DNA from: Chiridota heheva
Lineage: Eukaryota; Echinodermata; Holothuroidea; Apodida; Chiridotidae
DNA: 64,000 bases
NCBI GenBank assembly: GCA_020152595.1
Contig: JAIGNY010004413.1
Coordinates: forward strand, 105,001-169,000
Direction: 5' to 3'
A model generated the notes under the pieces. It searched no databases and was not told where the DNA came from. It saw only the letters and a list, made by a program, of their open reading frames with translations. Position numbers and translations under genes: made by a program. This document shows positions 13,723-25,800 of the stretch, piece after piece (the first letter of the stretch is position 1; every line of letters starts with the position of its first letter).

Positions 13723-14869
13723 CAGTCATTATGATTAAAGCATTGCGAACATCTGTGTTCTGTATGGTTCATTTAATATTTCAGTTAGTTATATTTATAG
13801 CTTTGCCAAAAGTTGGGGGGGCTACGGCATTTTTTAGGGGAAGGCTAAGCCCCCATTAGTCCCCTCTTCCAGGGTGCACTAAGGTCTGAAGATCTTTGGC
13901 ATGGATCTTTTCAGCATAGTAGCACAAGCTTTTCTTGGCACACTGGCGTGAAAAAGTATAAACTTGTACATGTAGTACAGTTGCCCTAATTTCTTTCCCA
14001 AACACCACACACTAACGATGCAATGACAGCCATTATGAAAGAGGTAGAATGCACATAGCGAGGGTGCAATGCTGAAGTAATTTTTGTTGGTTCTTCTTAT
14101 AGTTTTGTGTATTCCTGTATCAGTGACTTCATATAAATTATAATAGATTACTGTCAAGAACTAATGCATATTCATTAGTTGTACTGTTAAGCCCATCATG
14201 TTCTTTTTAAATTAAAAGCAAGTTTTGTCACTGCGTAAAGTATTGTAGATGCAAAATACTAAACAAGACTTATTAGTAGGCCGCCTCATAGTAGTTTTAA
14301 ACACGCTGCTTGGTCGCTTCACTGTCTTGGCTTATGAAAGCAAAGGAGACTCATTGTACATTCGGCATAGGTTTGACATGAAATGCACCCTGTCCCCCCT
14401 TAGACACGCCACTGACACTCGCTGTCATTTGGTTTAGTTTCATTTTTTGTGCATAGAAAAGTTACTGTCATTAGCTCTGTACAAGTGAGTTGTCATTCAT
14501 TTTATTTAAACCCAGATTGACTTGCTATGTATTTCTATGTGTAAAAAACTGCACCGCGTTTTCAGAGCTGACAACATATACTTATTTTTTTCAATTTACA
14601 AAGCCAAAATTCTAAGGAAATGAGCCTTTTTCTACACTTACTTTGTTATTCCGTTGTCCATGTCTTCAGAAATGAAACGTTAGTTAAGTATCAGTGCGTA
14701 TTGCGAACATGCTCAAGCAAAATCCGTACGCTCTGACGCGTGAGGGTATACGGTTAGAGGCACGAGCATTCTTGAGGAAGAGGAAAGTCACAAACAAATG
14801 CCCAAAGAAGGATGCTTGCATTTTGATGCGTTATTGAATTTTAAATTTATTTGAATGATGCACATCATT

Positions 14870-15250
14870 AATGGACCATTTTCTGTTTTTTTAGAGGGAA
14901 AATTTTAAGGAAGTCTGGTGACATTTTATTTTTTGTGGAACACTATTACACAAGTTCAACTACTGCTTTATCAATTTTTTTGCTTAAATTGATACAGTTT
15001 TGATATCAAAAATAATTATGCGACCAGATATGGTTGCAATTTTTTTTTTAGATATGCTACTTATAGGCCATTGACTTTTTCTTTATTGTGTGATAGCCCA
15101 CACAATTTTCAATTTACATGCTTTCATGCCCTAAACCTCCGGATTAGGTCACTCCATGATTTGGGCATGAAGATTCGTGGTACGTAGTACAGTAACTATA
15201 CCTTCACCAGCTTCACTCCACAAAGTTTTCTAATTCCAGGTATAGGAAAT
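14870..15250. repeat. Dispersed repeat with terminal hairpin, copy 2
   Basis: Diverged relative of 7600-7960, in the same order: TTTTGATATCAAAAATAA, then CCATTGACTTTTTC, then TTGTGTGATAGCCCACAC, then a hairpin. Here the hairpin stem is CATGCCC (15125-15131) with GGGCATG (15163-15169). The stem is kept while its sequence changed from that of copy 1. Confidence 0.45.
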
Positions 15251-16084
15251 CACCCATTGAAAAGAAAAAAAATCGGAATGGGATTTAACACATGCTTATT
15301 AAAACTTTAAGGCAACTTAAATTTCAGTATCATAATAAACACCAACATACATAAAAATTCATACATGAAAATTCATACACTCTTATGCCCAATGTTAGGA
15401 CTTCAATATGTTTTATACAATCTAACCTGGAAAATAAAACTTAATTTGCTTGAGAATATGTTGAAAAATAGTAAAGAAAAGAAAATTCTTTCACATTTTG
15501 TTTCCAAGTGCATGAAAACCGATAACACGCAGTGTCACGCACAGAAATGCATCTTTACGAATGTGCACAATTGATTGGGCAGGCGCATTTTAAATGTCTG
15601 ACAGCATACAATGAAAAGACGCTATGATGAGCGTGGATTGTGCTTACATGCTTTTTTTCTGGTATGCATGCTCGAAGTCAAGACAAAAAAAACTTTGCAC
15701 AACATATGCAAAGGTAGATCTTTAAAATAGCTGGGGGACCTGTTGATCTTCAATTATATGTGTACACTCGCACCAGTCGTACATTTGGTTAGTATGATTA
15801 TGCAATTCCCATGTTGTTCAACCGTTTGAGTCAATTTTGTCAGAAAAAATATCCTTTTTTTCTACTTTTGAGGAACAATTTTGCTTGGATAACCAGCCTA
15901 CCAGGTTTTTGAACATCCTAGCTACAAGATAATCTAATTTTGGTAACATTTTGAGGTTTTATAGGAAAAGCCTGAGTTAACCCCCAAAAAACTTTGAGAT
16001 CATCTTTAACTTTGCACAGAGAAGTCAACTACAATTTCCACGTTAAATCATGCTTATCTCAGTAACATTAGGCCTGTGAGCATT

Positions 16085-16590
16085 ATATTTACCTCTGCCA
16101 ACAAAGTTGGATGGAGGTTATGTTTTCGCCTGTGTTTGTTGTTTGTTTGTTTGTCTGTCCTTAAGATATCTCCAGAACTGATGATTGGATTTGAATTAGA
16201 TTTGGCATGTGGTTTTGTTACTGCTTAAGGAATTGGAACAGGGGAAAGGTGCAAGGGATAGGGAGGGGGTAGACATGTTTTTGCCTAAGTTTGTTTGTCT
16301 GTCATTAAGATATCTCCAGAACTTATGATTGGATTTGAATTAAATTTGGTGTGTGGTTTTGTTACTGCTTAAGAAAGTAATTAAAATTTGAGACATTGGA
16401 ACATGGGCAAGGTAAAAATGGAGGGGTAGGGACATTTTAAGGTGAGTTTGTCTGTCATCAAGATATCTCTTGAACTGATGATTGGATTTTGATTGAATTT
16501 TGTGTGTGGTTTTGTTAGTTTCATGAAGAATTTATCACAATTTAGAGCAGGGAAAGGCAGAAATGGAGGAGTGGGGATGTTTTAGGATGA
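16085..16590 (+). repeat. ~150-bp unit repeated three times
   Basis: Three tandem units begin near 16140, 16286 and 16444. Each opens with GTTTGTCTGTC..TAAGATATCTC, continues with GAACT.ATGATTGGATTTGAATT and GTGTGGTTTTGTTA, and ends in a G-rich stretch with GGGGA. They are diverged copies of a dispersed repeat that starts with the CTCTGCCAACAAAGTTGGA word at 16092. Confidence 0.75.
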
Positions 16591-17294
16591 GATATGTCAA
16601 GACTAATTTATCAAGACTTAAAATAAGTTGAAACTTTTCAATAGAATGTGTTAAACAATGACTTTGCGCTCTGAATGAAGATCCAAACAATCAATTTTCT
16701 GGACTCAAAAAGACTTAGATATATCAAGAGTTTTCTGGATTCAATGAAAATGAAACAATTGGTTTCTGCCATGAATGGAAAATGTGGAATGTGAAGCCTA
16801 GCTGAATAGAGCTTAAATGATGATGCTATAGGTAAATGATACTGACAACAATGGTATGGCCTTAGAAGAAATCCAGTCACAAGATAATCTTCATGTGTTC
16901 AGATTGCAAATATTCATTACGGATCAAAACTTGGGGATGAATCTTGGTGGGTCTAGGATTTCTGAGGTAGATTATATTGGTTATGGGGATCAAGTGAACT
17001 CTTAAATTATTCTAGGCATGTTGAATTGCAAGGGGGCGAAGGTATGCGCTCTAGAGTGTGCCATTATTCTAGTTAGTAACTTGTAAGATCGTGATGAAGG
17101 CTCAGCTCCGGTTAATTACAAGTTAGGCCTAGTTTTCAAGGTGTACACACTGTAAGCTAGTATACTATAACGATAAGGTTAATTGCAGAATACAGGCTGC
17201 AAGAGTTAATTACTCCTTAGAGCTGGCTCCGCGAGTGCACACTTAGAATTATATGCCAAATTTTAAACTATGGGCCGTTCGTAGACTTAAAATT

Positions 17295-17520
17295 CCTGTG
17301 ACAAAAGCGGAGCCGCTCCAAGGTGTATTAAAGAGATGATGAAAATGCCAATCACAAGAGTGGAGCCACCTAGCCAATCGGGTGTATTTATGACATAATA
17401 AAAAATTACCATCTCAAGCGTGGAGTCACTCCGGGCCCCTGGGTGTATTGATGATATTATGTAATGTACTGTATTAATTTAATGGCCAGTGCAAGTGGAG
17501 TCGCAGAACCACATCAGGGG
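17295..17520. repeat. ~65-75-bp imperfect tandem repeat, 3-4 copies
   Basis: Repeated blocks with the core A(A/G)(G/C)(A/C)GTGGAG(C/T)C(A/G)C..., followed by GGGTGTATT and ATGA.AT.AT. Copies start near 17299, 17354, 17413 and 17489. No coding content. Confidence 0.5.
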
Positions 17521-19535
17521 ATATTAATTTGGACTTAATGAATTCTCCCAAAATATTGCAATAACAATTGTTTAATTTTCCTCATTGCAACTGCGGAGCT
17601 AGAAAAAAGTCTACAATGGAAAAATGGTTTGGAAACTTTTTAAACTCCAATGTAGCGTAATCTCTCCATTGATACAGTGGAATAAACGAACATCCCCCTA
17701 TTCTTCGATACAAACTATTAGCGTCAAACATGAAATGTGCATTTTTTGAAACATTGTATCTGTGCATATCTGTGCCAAAATGGACCAAGGGTGATAAACT
17801 TTACAGCAGCACAGCAGGTTTTTCATGCCAAATTTCATAAAATGATAAAGTTTCATTATTAGGAGGCATCATTTGGATACAATGATGAAGCTGGGAAGAA
17901 GTACTAGAATAGGTACTGTAAGATTGACAGCGTCCTACTTCAGATTCCTGAAGTGTCTGATCATTTTGTGTGTGCATTTGTTTAACATGTTGTGTATGGA
18001 TTATTTGAAAAATAAAAATCTCCAAGGTCAAAATTTGTCAAATGTACATATCCATATTTTCCCTGCTTAAAAGAAAAGAAAAAAAAATCAAAAAGAAGTA
18101 TCAATTGGAAAATATTTCTCTCAACAATTCTAAATTCTATGATAAAAACATTGTCATTAGCCACAAGAAAGCGAAACATATTAAGAATGGCAGTTTTATG
18201 AGCACCAGATATAAAATAGTGACCTCATTTGCATAACATTTGCATGTTTGACTTAAAATTTATGCACAGTGTAAAGTTCAAAGTTTTAGCTTTCACTAAA
18301 TATAAAGTTTTAACAGTACAATATTAAGTGCAATTTGTTAAAATGCCCTCTTTCTTAAAAGTTCCCTAAAATTCCAGTCTGTATGGTTATTTTGTTCTTC
18401 GTGCCAAAGCTGGCTTAACAACTTTAACATATCTATTCCAAATGTGTAAACATTGTACAAGTCCAGCAAATATTGTACTACATGATGTTAGTACAAAATG
18501 TCTCAGATTGTTTCCTAAAACATTAATGTATATTGTGAAAGAGAAGTGATCATGCACAAGGGGAGCAAAGCATTCTTGTGGGGGAAAAAACGATCTCATT
18601 GGGGCAAAGCGATCTCATGGGGGCAAGTGCCTTCTCTTCGTAGCACTGCCACTGCATACCAAATATACTTCCATTTTACTAAAGAAAAGGAGTATAAATG
18701 TGTTCATGTATGAAGTATAATTTCTTTGTTCCTACTTTACCATCATACATTTTTATGGATACAGTAGGTTTTAAGGTTTCATTCGTTTCAATTTGCAGGG
18801 TTTTCAAGGTCTTTAATACCTTATTTGTTAAACCAGTTTGTATAATATAGTCATTGACAAACAAAAGTAAAGGAACCATCAAGAAGGCTGTTATGGACCA
18901 GAGACCCTATAGTGGTTGAGCTCCATGTGCTGCTGATAATGAAACCAGAGATGCAGTTGTTTTTTACATGTTATCCTCAATTTGCCTGAAAGACTCGCTG
19001 GGTTATGAAATCAGCCAAACAAACATGGCAATGGCCACAAAACCTGTTGAGGTGTTATATTAAATGTTTGTAGTGCAATTGTGCACTAGAATGTCTTAAC
19101 CATTTTAATCTACCAACACAGCCATATTTTATGGTTTTTTATATTTACATCCATAGACTATACTTATAAGCTTTTACTTCTGTTTCTCTGCAGGTATCAC
19201 CCTGGAATACTTTTCTCTAAGAAATCAAGGAGATTGGGATCTTTTCATCCGGTCATGCGTAACATTGGTAGGCAGTCATTGTATCCCATGGAAGCTTCTA
19301 AGGAATCCCAAAAGCTACAAATTTCAAAAGCTCTGAATTAAACAAATGTTGTTGTTATGAAAAATTAGTTTGTTCCATGTCTTCCATATTTTATGTAATA
19401 AAGGAAACAAGACGCAATTGTAATTTTAACCACTATTTTAAAAACCAGTTTTGTTTGCAAGACTGAAAGAAAATTTGAAGTTTAGTGATCATCTGCCTCG
19501 TTCTCTCTAAATTTGACTGACACACATTGCAAATC

Positions 19536-19822
19536 ATGGGTATCGGAAACATTCTTGCCTTAGCCCAAGTTACAGGGTACATTTTTAGCTTTATGATGTT
19601 CTTTTTCATTGCCTTTCCAATGTCTAACAATCTGAGAAACTTCAGTGGTCACTGTCTCCTGTATGGAATTGGAAATTACGACCAAAATGGTACTTACCAT
19701 GTGGAGCACTGGGGACCAAGTGCTACCTGTGGATTTGCTCTGTTTATTGCAGTGGTCACCTTTTTTGTATCAATCTGGCAAACTCTCCGTTTATCTGTTC
19801 ACTTACTGAAGAACACAGACAG
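19536..19822 (+). CDS. TMEM179: TMEM179 coding exon 1
   Basis: Encodes residues 1-95 plus two bases of codon 96. It includes TM1, the glycosylatable loop and TM2. The donor is AG|GTAAGT at 19823. The exon probably extends upstream as 5' UTR; its 5' boundary is not determined. Confidence 0.92.
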
Positions 19823-22800
19823 GTAAGTGATTCTATACCTCTTTAATTTCATCTGAAGAACTAGTGACATTTAAGGATGGTTGCGCCATAGGGTTGTCAC
19901 CCCATGACTGTCACCACATGGGGAGAAAAGTGTCCTAGAAGTTTTGTCATTTTTCAAAGCATTATTTATGCTCCTGGCTATGACTACTATTAGAAAATGA
20001 TGCTTGTGTAATAATCCTGAATTGCAAGTGCCTTTATGATCCTTTAATGTGATCTTAAATTGTATGTGGTATGACCAGCTTTCCTGTTAGTACATCACAA
20101 ACATTTTGCTTGCAGTCACTTATGTCATAGAAAATAGAGTAGATATTTCAACTGTAATTTTTAAGATTTCTTAGTTATATCAATTGCTGCACTGTATATT
20201 TATTTGTTCTTCCTGTTTCATTTTCGGAATGTAATCATTCTTTGAGAGATTTGAATAAACGAGTCGAGTGAAAGAAATTAGAGAACTGTAAGTGTTTTGT
20301 CACTTCTCTTGAGCACCAAATTGAAAGTTATCCAAGATACTGCGACGAGTAATCTCCTTTGAAATGTTTATTCATATTCAAAGTGATACTTTCATATCAG
20401 TTTTATTTGTACATCATTTGTGCATAGTAAGGTTTCTTTCTTATTAAAGATATTCCTTTCCTGGACTGGAGTGTGATTACAATTTTAAAGATTGTTGTTA
20501 GAAGCAAAGGGGATATTTTAGAAGCACATTATCTTAAAAGGGTATGTATGTGAAGCAATAGATAGATCATGTTATGTTTCAGTCAGAGGGTACTTTTAAA
20601 TGCTTTTGATAAATATGAGGTTCCATGTTGTGTTGAATACATTCACTCTTGCCTATAGCTACATGTATTCTTGTTTGCACCAATAAGAATTATTTGAATC
20701 GATAAGTGCATATACATGTATGCCTGAGCAAATTTTGAAGAATGTCCATAAATTCATAACACAACTATGGAAGAATGGTTATTAAATAACTAAATGATAT
20801 ATGTTATATATAGAGCTTGCAGAAATTTTGGTCATATCATATGCCACAAATAAACAACATTTGTGCTAGAATTTCAAGGAAGTTTTGAAATAATTGTAAA
20901 AATTGTTGTATGGTGGATTCGCATGCAGATTAATTGCCAGATTTGTGCTGGTTTCATGTTAATCCACATTCAAACTTACAAGCATATGAGCTCTCTCTGA
21001 TACTTTGCATCCGTAAGCCTTCAGTGTCTCTAATTTCTTTTGAAAAACATCTTAAAACAAGTTTAGTAGCCACTAAACATATTTGGTACACAGATAGACA
21101 GTAACCTTAAACCCATTATCACACCCGCATGCATATGTTTAGGAATCTGGTTGGGGTGGGAGTTGGGGGTAAATAGGGGCTGGGTTTGGGGATGGATAGT
21201 GGCAGGATTTCGGGTATGGTCAGTTGTTTGGATAGTTTTTTGGTTCCGATGCTATTAGCATAAGGAACCTATGCAGTCGTGCTGACGTGTGTATGTATTT
21301 GTGTGTATGTATGTGTCTGTAACAGCAGGCTCATAAGCACGATTTCTCAAGAACCATACACTGGATTCATGTCATATATGGTACACAGATAGCCCATGGT
21401 CCGTAGATGTGCCATATTGTTTTTGGTGGTGATGTCATGCATATTAATGAGTGGATGGTGTTTAATGTAAATACCTTAAAATGCTCATATTTTTACAACC
21501 GCATGTCTGCTGTGTATCATATTTAGTGCAATTATGTTGTTAGCTAGTGTGTACATGATCATGGTACAAAAATGTTGAATTTTATTAATATGAGTAGTGG
21601 GTGGGACTTAACATGATTTTGTTGAAAAGAGCTTGTAAGCACGGTATCTCAAGAATGGTAAACTCTATTCATAAGATATTTGATACACAGATAGCCCATC
21701 ATCTGTAGGTGTGCCCTATTGTTTTTGGTGGTGATGTCTTGCATATTAATGAGTAGGCGGGGCTTAATGTGAAAATCTTGAAATGCTCATATTTTAACAA
21801 TCACTTTGACTTTGTTTAGGAGCCTACAGGACCTCCCCAATCACCAGCCTTCATGTTGAAGCCAACGAATTCCCCTTTCTACTTAGATGTAGAAAGCTTA
21901 GCCTCTCCAATGCTTTTAGAGTCCTCACCAACACCCAGAACCCTGTTTACAACCTCATTAGGTACCCCAATTTCTCCTCCCTCTTTGATAGGACTAAAAC
22001 CCTATCCCCTCCCTTCAGCTTAGGCATTAAATCAGACCTCTTCCATCTCGGCATTAACCCCGCCACTCACGGCACCTACTCCTGGCCCACTTTTCCTCCT
22101 TGGGCCACCCCCTCCCTTCTGTCCACCTAGACCCTCCACTTATCACAAAACTCAAACCCACCCTAACCTCTTAATCAATCTCCACAACCAAATCAAAGAC
22201 CAACTCAAATTACACCTCCATCTATACTGAAAGCTCCAAGGAAGGCAACAAGACAGCTGCTGCTGCCATCATCCAAGACATCACCCACAGTAGCAGACTT
22301 CCTAACTACTCATCCATCTTTTCAGCCGAGGCTAAGGCCATTCTCCTCGCCGTCAACTTTATTGAGTACTCTCCTCTCAGCCATTTTGCCATTTTCTCCG
22401 ACTCAAAGGCTGTTCTTACTTCATTACTCAATCTTAAATGGGATAACCTCACATGCTACTTTCTCCTCCGGAAACTCTTTTCTCCCACCCTCTGCAGGAA
22501 AAGTGTTCTTTTCTTCTGGATACCCAGCCATGTTGGCATCCTTGGCAATGACAGGGCTGATGCAGCCGCTAAGCTTGCCTTTAACCTCCTCCTTACCCCT
22601 TTTCCCAAAAGCCTCTCTGACATCAAACCGCTTATCACTTCCCTTGTTCGTGACCGCTGGCAAACCTCATGGAACTCCCAAATTGATAACAAACTCCATG
22701 TCATCCAGCCCACAATCCCAATCAAATCCACCATCAACAACCTCTCTCGTATCGACAACGTTCATATTACCCATCTAAGAATTGGTCACACCCACCTCAC

Positions 22801-25800
22801 TCACTCCCACCTCTTTATTGGTTCCCTTCAACCCCTCCCTCTGTAACAATTGCCACTGCATCCTCACTATTCATCACGTTCTTCTTGCTTGCCCCCTGTA
22901 CAACCTTCCTAGAGCTTCCCTCGCTCCCGACAACTTAATTGCTGAGTTCTTCCAGAAAAATCCTTTAGATAAATTTATTTCCTTCCTTCATCATGCTTCC
23001 CTCTACAACCATATTTAATTCTCCTCTTCCACCCCCTCTCTACTTTGTTTTTGTTTCACCCATGCACCTCCTCTCTTGATCGCAGCTTTCTGACTTTTGT
23101 TTTTGAATTTCTCTCATTCTCCCCCTGTTCTCTTTCCTTCCTACCTCTAAAATGATCTGACCTCTCAGGCACAATTTGACCTTTGTTGTCATGGTGCCGT
23201 TAAAGCCTCATCAAACAAACAAACAAACAATCACTTGTCTGATTTGATTCATATTTAGTATAATTATGTTGTTAGCTAGTGTGTATGAGTTCATTGTATA
23301 AAACTGTTGAATTTCATTAATATGCATAGTAGGCGGGGCTTAATATGGTTTTCCTAAAAAGACCTTGTACAGTAAACATGGTATATCTCGAAAAGGACAA
23401 ACTGGATTCACAACATGAGCTGTACACAAACCCAGTCTGTAGATGTGTCCTACTGTTTTTGGTGGTGATGTCATGCATGTTAAAGAGTAGGTGGGGCTTA
23501 ATGTAAAAATCTTTAAATGCTCATATTTTAACAATCAAATGTCTGTTTTGTTTCACATTTTGTAGAACCCAAACCCAAAGTCAGAACCAACGTCCCCCAG
23601 CACAGTTGCAACCACAGGGAGGACATTGTTATCACCCGCATCTACCTCGGTCACACCTTTTCCACCTACTTTCCAGCTCCACTGCTCCTCTCTGCCCTAC
23701 ATGCATCACCGATCTCTCAATCAAGCTTATCCTCTTAACCTGTCCTATATACCTGAACGCCAGATCACACCTCTCCCCCTCCATCTCCATTTTCGATCTT
23801 TACAATCCTACCTCCAACTTCATCACCTTTCTCCGCAACAGCAATCTATTCCACCTGATCTAAACCTCCCTTTTCTTCGCTTCTCTGCCTTACCTTCCTC
23901 ATTTTCCTTTTATTACCTTAACTTCTTTCCCTTATTCACCTTCTCTCCCTCCTTTACTCTATTCCACCTCTCTTTCTTCTCTGTCCTAATTCAAGCACCT
24001 TAGTTTTTAATACCCTTTTGACACATTTGACTCTGACTGTTGCGGTGCTGTTAAATATCAACAAACCAAACCATTTTGTAGAATTATAATGTTAGCTAGG
24101 TTGTACACGTTCATTTTATATATAAAAAAAAAGCACATTGAATTTGATTAATATGTAAAGTGAGCAGGGCTTAATATGATTTAATTGAAAAGAGCTTGTA
24201 AACATGATATTTAACCCTTACTCTCCCAAGGTTCCAAAAATAAAATAAGCTATTTCTGAAATTTTGGGGAAGAGGATTTTTTTCAGCACTTTCTGTTCCA
24301 TTTGTACCAAGACAAGTTCGACTTTTATGAAAGCTTACATGTTGAACTTTCTAAAAATGTGCATATTTTGAACTCAAATATGCAAATTAGGTCACTGAAT
24401 TAGCATATTAGGTCTCCAAACATTCTATCTTTATGACACGCTTGTGCCTTGTGGCTAAATAGCAAAAAAATATGGATAGAGTTTCTGAATCGTCCTTGGA
24501 AAGACCTTTCATTTGATACTATTCATGGATTTTTAGGAATCAGAAGGAAAAAAATGACGCAAATATGAACAATTTGGTACATTTTGACCTAAAAATTATC
24601 CCCCGATCCTGTAAATAATCTATCTAATAGTGTATGGCACTAAATTTTCCAAAAAAATGCATTTTCCCCTTCTATGATGTCCAAAACTAATAGAATGCAG
24701 AAAAACAAGATGTTTACATCATCATTTGCAAAAAATAAAATAAAAAATTATGCAAATTAGGTCATTTACCTCATTTATTATGCACATAACTGTTATTTGT
24801 TTATTTCTGACCCAATTTCAGCCATTACAAGCTTCACAGCTACTTTTATGTTGATAGACTATGCTGATTATCTATTAGACACTTACTTCTGTTCATTCCA
24901 CATGGAATTCATAAGAAATGTTTGCCGAAAATGTCCAAATTTGTAAAGTCTTCTGCTATACCTTGTTGCTGCAAATAGAATAAAAAAAAATGCAACTATA
25001 TTCATTCAGCTTACTTTAGTTTGGTCTTCCCATAACCAGTTACCGAAGACCTCGTGTCGATCCCGGTCACTCTCCACCAGTACTTCCCACAGATGATAGT
25101 CTTTATCGGCTGCAGGAATGACCTTCGACAGTTGTATCTCCTGCAGCCGAGCGTTCCGCTCTTTCTCCCTGGTTTTGAAGGCAGCTTTTTCCGCTGCAGT
25201 CGGATTTTCTTTGAGTGGTGATGGTGGCGAGACTGCAGCGGAAGGCCTGGAAGAGGGGCCTGGGCTCATCTTCAACGGTCTGTCCCTCTTCCTCTTGGGT
25301 TGGGGAGTAGCGGGCGGCTCGTCCTCTTCCTTCTGATACAGTTCTTGTCTGGCCTGTGAAAAAGATAAAATTTAGTTGAAATAAGTAGAACATCAAGCAT
25401 ACGCATAACATGTATCGCATAACATATTATTGTGGTTTCTAACCTGCCCCACAATTTTGTGGTAACCGTGGGGACAGACTTTTACAGCCGGGAAGCCCCG
25501 GGGGTACATACAGGGGTCCAAAATGTTTGTTTTATCGATCTAGTAATCACCACAACAGTGGCATAGCCAGGGAGGGGAGGGGGAAGTATCATGGTCCCAA
25601 AAAATAGGGCATCAAAATAATGTACCGATACATGCCTATATACAAGCATTTTCTCTAAATGGGCCTGGGGCACCCCCAACATGTGTATTTTGCCCTAACA
25701 TGGGACCCCTACTCCACTTCGGCACCTGAAATAATGGAACTTGGATTTTGTGAAATTGGGAATACACATATTTCAGTAGGCCTCAATTTGCAATATTGCC

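Larger units (their letters stand above)
10705..19535. other. Gene-free stretch upstream of TMEM179
   Basis: No recognisable coding exon. It contains the small tandem repeats and the dispersed repeat listed separately. It presumably includes the promoter and any untranslated first exon of the TMEM179 gene, but neither can be identified by eye. Confidence 0.45.

Noticed and set aside
19190..19272. Untranslated first exon of TMEM179 (CTCTGCAG|GTATCACC ... ATTG|GTAGGC)
   Set aside because: Acceptor- and donor-like words are present, but there is no coding content or other support. Left unannotated pending transcript data.
22424..22758. Minus-strand ORFs over the LINE RNase H
   Set aside because: Antisense shadows of the RNase H coding sequence with no recognisable domain.
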